Of a stretch of DNA of 64,000 nucleotides, positions 8,187 to 16,915 are shown in pieces (position 1 is the first letter of the stretch; every line of letters begins with the position of its first letter). The notes under the pieces are model-generated. The model made no database searches, was not told the origin of the DNA, and was given only the letters and a program-made list of their open reading frames with translations. The stretch comes from Thomasclavelia spiroformis DSM 1552. Its GTDB lineage: Bacteria > Bacillota_I > Bacilli_A > Erysipelotrichales > Coprobacillaceae. The stretch is taken from positions 1,488,001-1,552,000 of the forward strand of contig NZ_CP102275.1 of assembly GCF_025149465.1 (NCBI RefSeq). Direction: 5' to 3'. The position numbers and the translations under genes were made by a program.

Positions 8187-10796
8187 TTAAAAGAAGTTTT
8201 TAAGTTCATCTTTGATCGTATCTATCTTTTCATTAACTGGACAACCACCTTGTGCAAAATCAGGTTTTCCACCACCACGACCATCAACAATAGCATTTAT
8301 CTTTTTAACAACATCGCCAGCTTTAATTCCACTTGCAACATAGTCTTTACTTACACCAACAAAATATGAACATTTTTCTTCAAATTTAGATACTAAAATA
8401 ACGATTCCTGAATCAATTTTATCTCTAAGATCAAATGCTAATTGTTTTGCTTTATTACTTTCCATATCTTCTTCAACAAATAATACTTTTACACCATTAA
8501 TATCTTGAATATCATTCATTCTATTAGCTGCATTTAAAGCATTTAATTTTGAATTCAATGCTTCTACTTCTTTTTTAACAGCATTTAATTCTTCTGTTAA
8601 ACTCGTAACTTTATTAACTACTTCCTTACGATTTTTTAATTTTAAAATTGAACTAATTGTATCAACTGTTTCTTTTTCTAATACTAATGCTTCATAAGCT
8701 ATCTTACCAGTAACTGCTTCAATTCTTCTAATTCCACTACCAACACTTTCTTCAGTTTCAATTTTAAATAATCCGATATTTGAACTATTAGTTACATGAC
8801 ATCCACCACATAACTCTTTTGAATAATTACCTACAGAAACTACTCTTACAGTATCACCATATTTTTCATCAAATAAAGCCATTGCTCCACTAGCTAATGC
8901 TTCTTCTTTACTCATATTAGCAATTTCAACATCAATTCCTTTAAAGATAACATCATTAACTTTTTGTTCTACTGCTTTTAACTGTTCATTAGTGATTTTT
9001 TCAAAATGAGTAAAGTCAAATCTTAAACGATTATCATCAACATATGAACCAGCTTGATTAATATGACTTCCAATTACTTCTTTTAAAGCAGCTTGTAAAA
9101 TATGTGTTGCTGTATGATTTGCGGTAATTTTACCACGTTTTTCTTTATCGATTTCTAAAGTTAAAACATCACCAACTTTAATACTTCCGCTTTCAAGTTC
9201 TACAAAGTGTAAATGTTGTTGATTTGGTGCTTTTAATACATTTACAACCTTAGCTTTACATTCATCGTTATAAACAATTCCGGTATCAGCACATTGTCCA
9301 CCCATTTCAGCATAGAAAGTTGTTACATCAAAGACAATTTCACCATAATCATTTAATTGATCTGTTTTAACACCATCCTTAAATAATCCAATTACAACTC
9401 CTCTAATATTAGTAGGATCATATTCAAATGATGATGGTAAATCAAAAGCCATTAAATCTGGTTTTTGACTTGTCATTGATTCATTATCAACTCTTGCTCC
9501 ACGTGAACGCATTTGTTGCAATTTAAGTTCTTCTTTAAACCCTTCTTCATCAACTTTCAAATTAGATTCTTGAGCAATTTCTAATGTAAGTTCAAATGGG
9601 AAACCATAAGTATCATATAGTTTAAAAGCATCTTTACCACTAATAATTCCATCACTATTCTTTTTAATTAATCCACTTAATAACTTTTCTCCATTTGATA
9701 ATGTTTTATGAAAAGCCTCTTCTTCTTTTTTAACCAAATCACTAATATAACTAACTTTTTCAGGTAAGTAATCATAAAATTCTTTCATAATTTCACTTAC
9801 TACACCAACTAAATTATACATAAAAGCTTTTTCAATTCCGATTTGTTTACCATAACGAACCGCTCTTCTTAAAATTCTTCTTAATACATAACCACGTCCA
9901 GCATTATCAAATAATGCCCCATCAGCCAAGGCAAAAGTAACTGTACGGATATGATCAGCAATAACACGATATGCCATTTTATTTTCTTGATAACTTACAT
10001 TTGCAAGCTTTTCAGCTTCATGAATAATTGGTAAAAAGAAATCTGTATCGAAATTTGTTTCACCATCTTGAATAATACTAGTAATTCTTTCTAATCCCAT
10101 TCCAGTATCAATATTTTTTTGTGGCAATTCTTCATAATCATTACGATCGACACCTTCTTGAGAATTGTATTGTGAAAATACTAAATTCCAAATTTCGATA
10201 TAACGATCATTTTCTAATTCTTCATAAAATAACTTTAAACCCAATCCTTCGGGATCATATTTTTCACCACGATCATAGAAAATTTCTGAATCTGGTCCAC
10301 ATGGACCTTCTCCAATTTCCCAGAAATTACCTGGTGTTTTTAACATATGACTTGGCTCTACTCCAATTACATCAACCCAATAATTATAAGCTTCTTCATC
10401 ATGATCATGAACAGTAATATATAATTTATCTTTATCAAATGCAAACCATTTTTCATCTGTTAATAATTCCCAAGCAAAATCAATTGCTTCTTTTTTGAAA
10501 TAATCTCCAATTGAAAAGTTACCTAACATTTCAAAAAAAGTATGATGTCTAGCTGTCTTTCCAACGTTTTCAATATCATTTGTACGAATTGATTTTTGTG
10601 CATTAGTAATACGTGGATTTTCAGGTTTGATTGTTCCATCAAAATATTTTTTTAATGCTGCTACTCCAGCATTGATCCATAGTAAGGTTGGATCATCATT
10701 AGGAATTAATGAATGACTAGGTTCTACTTTATGTCCCTTACTTTCAAAAAAATCCAAAAACATTTTTCTTACTTGATTTCCAGTTAATTGCTTCAT
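8187..10796 (-). CDS. alaS: Alanine--tRNA ligase
   Basis: 869 residues, full length. The class II core begins NQVRKMFLDFFESKGH; HTFFEMLGNFSIGDYFK and GMGLERI are present. The editing domain carries HTATHIL and the CGGCHV zinc/editing motif. A C-terminal DHHA1 domain ends with GRGGGKPDFAQGG. It charges tRNA-Ala and clears mischarged Ser/Gly. A T-box leader controls it. First gene of the operon with ireB, ruvX and DUF1292. Start ATG follows AAAGGAGAT. Confidence 0.97.
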   Translation of the reverse strand: MKQLTGNQVRKMFLDFFESKGHKVEPSHSLIPNDDPTLLWINAGVAALKKYFDGTIKPENPRITNAQKSIRTNDIENVGKTARHHTFFEMLGNFSIGDYFKKEAIDFAWELLTDEKWFAFDKDKLYITVHDHDEEAYNYWVDVIGVEPSHMLKTPGNFWEIGEGPCGPDSEIFYDRGEKYDPEGLGLKLFYEELENDRYIEIWNLVFSQYNSQEGVDRNDYEELPQKNIDTGMGLERITSIIQDGETNFDTDFFLPIIHEAEKLANVSYQENKMAYRVIADHIRTVTFALADGALFDNAGRGYVLRRILRRAVRYGKQIGIEKAFMYNLVGVVSEIMKEFYDYLPEKVSYISDLVKKEEEAFHKTLSNGEKLLSGLIKKNSDGIISGKDAFKLYDTYGFPFELTLEIAQESNLKVDEEGFKEELKLQQMRSRGARVDNESMTSQKPDLMAFDLPSSFEYDPTNIRGVVIGLFKDGVKTDQLNDYGEIVFDVTTFYAEMGGQCADTGIVYNDECKAKVVNVLKAPNQQHLHFVELESGSIKVGDVLTLEIDKEKRGKITANHTATHILQAALKEVIGSHINQAGSYVDDNRLRFDFTHFEKITNEQLKAVEQKVNDVIFKGIDVEIANMSKEEALASGAMALFDEKYGDTVRVVSVGNYSKELCGGCHVTNSSNIGLFKIETEESVGSGIRRIEAVTGKIAYEALVLEKETVDTISSILKLKNRKEVVNKVTSLTEELNAVKKEVEALNSKLNALNAANRMNDIQDINGVKVLFVEEDMESNKAKQLAFDLRDKIDSGIVILVSKFEEKCSYFVGVSKDYVASGIKAGDVVKKINAIVDGRGGGKPDFAQGGCPVNEKIDTIKDELKNFF

Positions 10797-10818
10797 ATTT
10801 ATCTCCTTTATCCAATAT

Positions 10819-11030
10819 AAAAAGTCGCCCTATTACTAGGAACGACTTAAATCGCGGTACCATCCTAATTCATGAATACTCATGCCCTTTATTAGCTTAT
10901 AACGCAGCTTAAACGGTAATTTTTAATTACTCTCCAAAGTAGCTTTCCTATAAACATGATTAGTATTTTCACCAGCCATACTATCTCTAAAAAACATTTT
11001 TTATAGTACTTTTCTTTTTCAACGATTTAC
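10819..11030 (-). promoter_or_regulatory. T-box leader of alaS
   Basis: The minus strand has the T-box core TGGTACCGCG at 10853-10862 and then a terminator helix (AAGTCG, a 15-base middle, CGACTT, then T run) at 10819-10848. Upstream, GGCTGGTGAAAAT fits the conserved stem I block, and the sequence GGAAA-GCT-ACTTTGGAG puts the specifier GCT (Ala) at 10941-10943. Uncharged tRNA-Ala would stabilise the antiterminator and allow alaS transcription. The codon matches the downstream enzyme. Confidence 0.93.
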
Positions 11031-11033
11031 CAA

Positions 11034-11062
11034 ATTATAAACTATTCTTATTTATTTTTCAA
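11034..11062 (-). promoter_or_regulatory. Promoter of the alaS T-box leader
   Basis: TTGAAA (11057-11062) and TATAAT (11034-11039) with a 17-base spacer on the minus strand, directly before the leader. Confidence 0.8.
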
Positions 11063-11075
11063 GTTTGATTTAATT

Positions 11076-11103
11076 AAAAAGACAACATTCATTGTCTTTT
11101 TAA
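11076..11103. terminator. Bidirectional terminator
   Basis: AAAAAGACAA and TTGTCTTTTT pair around CATTCA. It ends the recD2/small-ORF transcript and separates it from the alaS promoter. Confidence 0.8.
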
Positions 11104-11118
11104 TTTCATATAATAATT

Positions 11119-11232
11119 TTACATTTTTGCCTTTAAATTATCCATCATATCTTCTATACAATCGCATTCACTAAATAAAATCATTAATGAAGCAACACTT
11201 AAACCAATTAACAATTTATTTCTAGATAACAT
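11119..11232 (-). CDS. 37-residue small membrane-type protein
   Basis: Short ORF between recD2 and its terminator, with a good GAGGTGAG ribosome binding site 4-5 bases before the ATG at 11232. The peptide starts MLSRNKLLIGLSVASLMILF, a positive start and one hydrophobic stretch, and ends in an acidic Cys-containing tail (SECDCIEDMMDNLKAKM). It could be a single-pass membrane peptide. No family was recognised. It was found by reading the gap directly. Confidence 0.5.
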   Translation of the reverse strand: MLSRNKLLIGLSVASLMILFSECDCIEDMMDNLKAKM

Positions 11233-11260
11233 AATCTCACCTCATTATAGTTTGTAAAGA

Positions 11261-13453
11261 TTATAAAAAATCATACACACTAATTTCAGGTTTATCTTCA
11301 AAACGTAATTTTAACGTAGTTTTTCGACGATTATCTTGATAATTATGCAAACCATGCATAAATGCTTTAGCATCTCCCAAAATAAATAAAGACTGTTTTG
11401 CTCGGGTTATAGCTGTATATAATAAATTTCTTCTTAACATTATATAATAATCACTTAACACTGGCATAATCACAATTTTAAACTCATTACCTTGAGATTT
11501 ATGAATTGACATACAGTAAGCAAGTGTGATTGTATTAAAATTTTGTGACGTATATTCAACAATATTTCCATCAAAATCAACAATCAAAGTATCTTGAAGA
11601 TATTCAAAATTATCTTTACGACAAATATCTATCAATATTCCAATATCACCATTAAAAACATTATCATCAACTCGATTTTTTAACTGTAATATTTTATCAC
11701 CAATTCGATACTCTATACGTCCAATTTTATAACTATCTACGCATTGATCTTTAGGATTAAATACATCCTGCAAAGCATCATTCAATGCATCAATTCCCGC
11801 AACGCCATGATACATTGGTGCTAAAACTTGAATATCACTTGTATCATAACCTTCTTCTAATGCTTTATTAACAATTGTTTTGACATTTTTTATTACATCA
11901 TAATTTAACATTGGAAAAAAGTTAATATCTTGATATTGACTAAATAAGTCAATATCATCAATTTCATTATTTATGATGTGATGAGCTAATTGAATTATTC
12001 CTGAATCTTTAGCTTGTCTAAAAATCTCATCTAATTCAATTGTTTTAACACCAGCTTCAATTAAATCCTTTAACACATTACCAGGAGCAACTGATGGTAA
12101 TTGATAATAATCGCCAATAAACAAAATTTTATCAATATTTCTTCCAGCATCAAATAGTTTACTTAAAAGTAAACAATCAACCATTGAAAACTCATCAATA
12201 ATCAATACATTTATATCTAATGGATTAGTTTTATTTATTGCAAAAGTATTAGTATGTAAATCCCATTTCAACAAACGATGAATCGTACAAGCTTCAATTC
12301 CTGTTAATTCAGTTAATCGCTTAGCAGCTCTACCAGTAGGAGCAACTAATCCAATTCGATCTTCTGGATATAGTGATGTATAAATTTTTAATAAAGCATG
12401 AACAATCGTTGATTTTCCTGTTCCAGGACCACCTGTTAAAATCATCACTGATGATTTTAAAAAATAAAATAATGCTTCTTTTTGCTTTTTAGCATAAGTA
12501 ATTCCTTGATTTTTTTCAAAATCTTGTAATAATTGATTAACTCTTGATACATCAATATTTTCATCATCATGATTAATTCTCATTTTTAAATAGTTTGAGA
12601 TATTTACTTCAGCTTCATACATTTCATGATAATAATAACGTTCATCTTCTTTAATGATTAAACCATTATCAATTAATTCATCTAAATATTCATAAAAAAC
12701 ATTTTCTTCAATACTATAAATAAGCTGTTTAAAAGTTTTAATTATTTCTTCAATTAAACAATATGTACTTCCTGTATTAAAACCATATTGTTTAATACTA
12801 TAAACGATTGCTGCTTTGATACGATGAGGATTATCTAAAGTCCCACCAGTTTTTAAAGCTAGTTCATCAGCTGTTTTAAATCCAATTCCATCAATATCTT
12901 CAATTAATTGATAAGGATTATTTTGTAGAACTTCTAATGTTTTTTCCTTATAAAATGCTTGAATCAAACCTAAATTTTTTAAACTAATACCATGCCCCAT
13001 AAAAAATTGCATAACTTCTTGATCATAATCACTATTTGTTAGAACTTCATATATCAAATCCCGTCTTTTTTCTGTCATTCCCATAACACAATCTAAGCTA
13101 TGTTTATCATTTTTAATCATCGTTAAGCAATCTTCACCTAAACTATCGACAATTTGTTTAGCTAACTTTTGACCAACTCCTTTAAATAACGGACTAGATA
13201 AATACTTGATGATTTCATCAGATTCTTTCGCTAAAATAATGCGATACTCACTAAGTTTAAATTGTTTTCCATATTTAGGATGAATTTCATAGTCACCAAC
13301 AAATAAATACTTATCATAATCATTAAAATTATTCATATAACCATTCATCGTAATTAGTTTATCTTCTTGTTCTACATCAATTAATGCCACTATATAATTA
13401 GAAGATTCGTTATAAAAACGAATCTCCCTAATATATCCTGTATATTCAATCAT
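11261..13453 (-). CDS. recD2: RecD2-type ATP-dependent helicase
   Basis: 730 residues. N-terminal OB-like and helix-hairpin-helix region (GIGFKTADELALKTG), then the SF1B core: Walker A GGPGTGKST near residue 342, VLIIDEFSM Walker B, GDYYQLPSV, and a late MSIHKSQGNEF / YTAITRAK motif. RecD2 is a 5'-3' DNA helicase used in repair outside RecBCD. Its start overlaps the mnmA stop by one base (TAATG), so translation is probably coupled. A 37-residue peptide follows. Confidence 0.95.
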   Translation of the reverse strand: MIEYTGYIREIRFYNESSNYIVALIDVEQEDKLITMNGYMNNFNDYDKYLFVGDYEIHPKYGKQFKLSEYRIILAKESDEIIKYLSSPLFKGVGQKLAKQIVDSLGEDCLTMIKNDKHSLDCVMGMTEKRRDLIYEVLTNSDYDQEVMQFFMGHGISLKNLGLIQAFYKEKTLEVLQNNPYQLIEDIDGIGFKTADELALKTGGTLDNPHRIKAAIVYSIKQYGFNTGSTYCLIEEIIKTFKQLIYSIEENVFYEYLDELIDNGLIIKEDERYYYHEMYEAEVNISNYLKMRINHDDENIDVSRVNQLLQDFEKNQGITYAKKQKEALFYFLKSSVMILTGGPGTGKSTIVHALLKIYTSLYPEDRIGLVAPTGRAAKRLTELTGIEACTIHRLLKWDLHTNTFAINKTNPLDINVLIIDEFSMVDCLLLSKLFDAGRNIDKILFIGDYYQLPSVAPGNVLKDLIEAGVKTIELDEIFRQAKDSGIIQLAHHIINNEIDDIDLFSQYQDINFFPMLNYDVIKNVKTIVNKALEEGYDTSDIQVLAPMYHGVAGIDALNDALQDVFNPKDQCVDSYKIGRIEYRIGDKILQLKNRVDDNVFNGDIGILIDICRKDNFEYLQDTLIVDFDGNIVEYTSQNFNTITLAYCMSIHKSQGNEFKIVIMPVLSDYYIMLRRNLLYTAITRAKQSLFILGDAKAFMHGLHNYQDNRRKTTLKLRFEDKPEISVYDFL

Positions 13454-14586
13454 TATAAATACTCAATCGGTTTACCATCTTTATAGACAGTTTCGATTGT
13501 TCCTCCTCCCAAACAAATATCACCATCATAAAATACCGCTGCTTGACCTGGAGTTACCGCTTTTACTGGTTTATCAAAAGTTAAATAAACTTTATCTTCA
13601 TCGATAAATTCTAATTTAATTGGATTATCTGCTTGACGATATCTAAATTTTGCATTACATGAAATTTTTTCAGTTGGTTTATTAGAAGCAATCCAATTTA
13701 CATCACTAATTAATGCTCCTGATGAATATAGCCAATCTTTTTGATCGCCTTGACAGACATATAAAACATTTTTATCATAATCTTTTCCTACCACAAACCA
13801 AGCCCCACCAGGTCCTCCAATTCCTAAGCCTTTACGTTGACCAATCGTATAATACATAATTCCTGAATGTTCACCAATAATATCACCAGTTTCAATATCA
13901 ACCATTTTGCCAGATTGAGCAGGAATATAATTTTGAAGAAATTCTTTAAAATCACGTTCACCGATAAAACAAATTCCTGTACTATCTTTTTTATCAGCTA
14001 CCGGTAATTGTAATTCATGAGCTAATCGACGAACTTCTTTTTTATCGATTTCACCTAATGGAAATAATGAATTTTGTAATTGTTGTTGATTTAACTGACA
14101 TAAAAAATATGTTTGGTCTTTATTATTATCGATTCCTTTTAACATTATTGAATCTTTATTTTCACTATGAACCACTCTTGCATAATGACCAGTTGCAATA
14201 TAATCAGCATTTAATGTTTTAGCATAATTTAAAAATGCTTTAAATTTAATATGTTTATTACAGAGAATATCTGGATTTGGCGTTCTTCCTTTACGATATT
14301 CATCTAAAAAGTATGTAAATACATTATCCCAATATTCTTTAATAAAATCTACTCTTTTAATTTCAATTCCTAAGCATTTTGCTACAGCTTTAGCATCATT
14401 ATAATCTTGTTCTTGAGGACAGATATCATTGTCATTAGTCGGATTACCTAATATATCATTATTAAGCTGGCTATCCCAATTTCGCATGAACACCCCAATA
14501 ACTTCATAACCTTGTTTTTTTAATAAATATGCAGCAACAGCTGAATCAACACCACCGCTTAAACCTAATACTACTCTTTTTGACAT
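13453..14586 (-). CDS. mnmA: tRNA-specific 2-thiouridylase MnmA
   Basis: About 377 residues. PP-loop SGGVDSAVAAYLL at the start; catalytic cysteines in NPDILCNKHIKF and GICFIGERDF; C-terminal domain with VTPGQAAVFYDGD. It makes the s2U34 of Lys, Glu and Gln tRNAs using sulfur from a desulfurase. The start is set at 14586 (MSKRVVLGLSGG) behind GAGGTGA rather than ten codons upstream. recD2 follows with a one-base overlap. Confidence 0.96.
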   Translation of the reverse strand: MSKRVVLGLSGGVDSAVAAYLLKKQGYEVIGVFMRNWDSQLNNDILGNPTNDNDICPQEQDYNDAKAVAKCLGIEIKRVDFIKEYWDNVFTYFLDEYRKGRTPNPDILCNKHIKFKAFLNYAKTLNADYIATGHYARVVHSENKDSIMLKGIDNNKDQTYFLCQLNQQQLQNSLFPLGEIDKKEVRRLAHELQLPVADKKDSTGICFIGERDFKEFLQNYIPAQSGKMVDIETGDIIGEHSGIMYYTIGQRKGLGIGGPGGAWFVVGKDYDKNVLYVCQGDQKDWLYSSGALISDVNWIASNKPTEKISCNAKFRYRQADNPIKLEFIDEDKVYLTFDKPVKAVTPGQAAVFYDGDICLGGGTIETVYKDGKPIEYL

Positions 14587-14621
14587 TCTCGTCACCTCAC
14601 TTGCATATAATAACATTTCTA

Positions 14622-14651
14622 TAAAAAAAAAGAAAGAAAATTAAATTCTTT
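14622..14651 (-). terminator. Terminator of the ROK kinase gene
   Basis: On the minus strand an A/T-rich hairpin (AAGAAAGAA / TTTTCTTTCTT) followed by nine T lies directly after the stop codon. Confidence 0.7.
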
Positions 14652-14652
14652 C

Positions 14653-15573
14653 TTACTTAAGTTTTGACATCGGTAACATTGCCGCCCCAATTGCTCCACT
14701 ATCTTCTAATTTTGTTAATAATAGAGGAATATGTCCTTTCATTCCAAGATGAATCAATTCATTAAATTGTTCAACTAAACGATCATAAAAATACTCACGA
14801 GATTTCATCACTCCACCACCAACAATAAAACAATGTGGATCAACAGTATGAGCAATATTTGCAAACATTGTTGCTAGCTGTAAAACACATTCATCAACAA
14901 TACTTTGAGCCTTTAAATCACCTTTACTAGCTAATTCAAAAACATCTCCAGCATGTTTAACTTTATCTTCACCTAATAATTCTTTACCTTTTCTAGTAAT
15001 CGCTGTTCCGCTAGCTTCACCTTCAACGGCCCCAGGATTTAAAGCACCAAATTTATAACCATTATTTTTTACAATAATATTTCCAATTTCACCAGCATGA
15101 CCACGTCCTCCAGATACTAATTTTCCATCAACAATAAACGCACCACCTACACCTGTTGAAATCGTTACATAATAGCAAGTTGGATAACCTTTTCCAGCTC
15201 CTAGCAAGGTTTCAGCTAAACCAGCAACATTTGCATCATTATCAATAAATACCGGAAGATTAAAATGCTCAGTTAATTTATCACAAATTGGATATTCTTT
15301 AAAACCAGGCAAATTAGTAGCCATGATCATATATCCTTTTTTAGTATCAACAGGTCCAGGTACCCCAATTCCAATTCCACTTACACCCTTTAAACCATTA
15401 CAAACTGTGGTATCTAAACTTTCTATTTGCTTAATGATTTTATTACAAACATAATCAGGCCCTTTATTACTTTCTGTGCTATCTTTTACTTCACTATGGA
15501 CAATACCTTTTTCATCAACTAATAAAGTTCGAACATTAGTTCCTCCTAAATCAATTCCAATATAATATTTCAT
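14653..15573 (-). CDS. ROK-family sugar kinase (glucokinase-like)
   Basis: 306 residues. ATP-binding GIDLGGTNVRTLLVD at the N-terminus, catalytic FIDNDANVAGLAE, and YVTISTGVGGA. It probably phosphorylates glucose or a related sugar. Odd point: the usual ROK zinc site (CGxxGCxE) is replaced by GALNPGAVEGEASG, with no cysteine, although the glutamate after it and the ASG-like end are kept. Such zinc-free ROK kinases are known, so activity is still likely. It has its own terminator. Confidence 0.88.
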   Translation of the reverse strand: MKYYIGIDLGGTNVRTLLVDEKGIVHSEVKDSTESNKGPDYVCNKIIKQIESLDTTVCNGLKGVSGIGIGVPGPVDTKKGYMIMATNLPGFKEYPICDKLTEHFNLPVFIDNDANVAGLAETLLGAGKGYPTCYYVTISTGVGGAFIVDGKLVSGGRGHAGEIGNIIVKNNGYKFGALNPGAVEGEASGTAITRKGKELLGEDKVKHAGDVFELASKGDLKAQSIVDECVLQLATMFANIAHTVDPHCFIVGGGVMKSREYFYDRLVEQFNELIHLGMKGHIPLLLTKLEDSGAIGAAMLPMSKLK

Positions 15574-15625
15574 ATCTTCCCTCCTGTATATATATTATAA
15601 TTATACACACTATATTAAAAGATAT

Positions 15626-16594
15626 CTATATTAATCTATTTTCAATTTTTTCAAATAGTTTAGGAACTGGGCAAACAATTTCTTTATCTTGTAAATAGGC
15701 TAAAATACCAAAACTTTTAACAAATCTAATTTTATAAGCATGTAATAATTGATGATTTAAACCAAATTCCTTTTTAACAAATTTATTCAATTCAAAATCA
15801 CCATACTTACGATCACCAATAATTGGATGATCAATACTACTAAGATGTACCCTAATTTGATGCATTCTACCAGTTACTAATGTAACTTCGACTTTACTAT
15901 AATCATTATTATATTTAACTGGTTTAACGATTGTTTCCATTGTTAAAGCTCCAGGATAATCTTTACTAACTAGTTTTACTTGAGCTTGATCATCAAGTTT
16001 AACTATATATCCTTTTAAGTTACGCTTTTGATTAACTTTTCCTTTACAAATAGTTAAATAACTTTTTTCAATACAATGTCTTTGCTTAATCATTTCATTT
16101 AATACTTGCAAAGCACCTAAGGTTTTTCCAAAAATTACAATCCCACTCGTATTGCGATCTAATCGATGGACTGGTCCTGGCATAAAAGTATTTTCACGGC
16201 TTAAATCTAATTCATTTTTATTAGCTAAATAACTCAATACTTGGTTTGTAAGTGTATTAACACTTTCATTTTTATCTTCATGAACTAATAGACCAGCTGG
16301 CTTATAAACAATCAAAACATGATTATCTTCATATAAAACTTTAAATGTCTTTTTTACATTATAAATGTCTTTTGTAGCTGTAAATTCCTTAAATTTATCT
16401 TCATATAAAAACATCTCTACAACATCATTATTCTTTAAAATATATTTTTCATTCACTTTTTTTCCATTTACTTTAATATCTTTTTTTCTAAACATCTTAT
16501 AAATAAAGTTAGTTGGTGCATTTACCAATAGTTTCTTTATATATTTATCAATTCTTTGATTAGCATCATTTTCTGTTATTTGTATTTTCTTCAT
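15626..16594 (-). CDS. RluA-family pseudouridine synthase
   Basis: 322 residues. N-terminal S4 RNA-binding domain (ANQRIDKYIKKLL, then KVNGKKVNEKYIL), then the RluA/C/D catalytic domain with GPVHRLDRNTSGIVIFG containing the catalytic Asp, and GRMHQIRVHL. It isomerises uridines in 23S rRNA or tRNA; the exact site cannot be told. The gene immediately downstream is the ROK kinase. Confidence 0.92.
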   Translation of the reverse strand: MKKIQITENDANQRIDKYIKKLLVNAPTNFIYKMFRKKDIKVNGKKVNEKYILKNNDVVEMFLYEDKFKEFTATKDIYNVKKTFKVLYEDNHVLIVYKPAGLLVHEDKNESVNTLTNQVLSYLANKNELDLSRENTFMPGPVHRLDRNTSGIVIFGKTLGALQVLNEMIKQRHCIEKSYLTICKGKVNQKRNLKGYIVKLDDQAQVKLVSKDYPGALTMETIVKPVKYNNDYSKVEVTLVTGRMHQIRVHLSSIDHPIIGDRKYGDFELNKFVKKEFGLNHQLLHAYKIRFVKSFGILAYLQDKEIVCPVPKLFEKIENRLI

Positions 16595-16658
16595 TTTATC
16601 ACCGCAGTTATTATATCAAATTTTATTTAAAACACCTAATCTTTTTAAAATGAAACCC

Positions 16659-16715
16659 TTTACATTTTTATCATCTGATGTTATAATGACATTGTCAAGT
16701 GAAGTTAGTTCACTT
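16659..16715 (+). promoter_or_regulatory. Strong promoter with inverted-repeat operator
   Basis: TTTACA (16659-16664), 17-base spacer, TATAAT (16682-16687) on the plus strand. AAGTGAA-gttag-TTCACTT (16697-16715) overlaps the expected transcription start and looks like a repressor site. The IS1182-type element begins about 40 bases further on, so the promoter now faces the element rather than a gene. Confidence 0.6.
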
Positions 16716-16837
16716 TAATACCCCCTATTTATCACCCTTATATAAAATCATTTAAAAAGGGGCTGTAACGAATAAGGATTTTTAATCTTTAGGCGTTACG
16801 CCTTTTTTTGCTTGATACAGTATATTTAGATAAAAAA

Positions 16838-16868
16838 CAAAGTTATCCATATTTAGATAACTTTTTTG
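16838..16868 (+). terminator. Hairpin terminator inside the IS1182 left end
   Basis: AAAGTTATC pairs with GATAACTTT around an AT-rich loop, followed by a T run. It would stop plus-strand readthrough from the promoter at 16659. Confidence 0.7.
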
Positions 16869-16915
16869 GTACTATAAAAACATCATGTGCTTTTTACATG
16901 TTTTTATTTAGCTTT

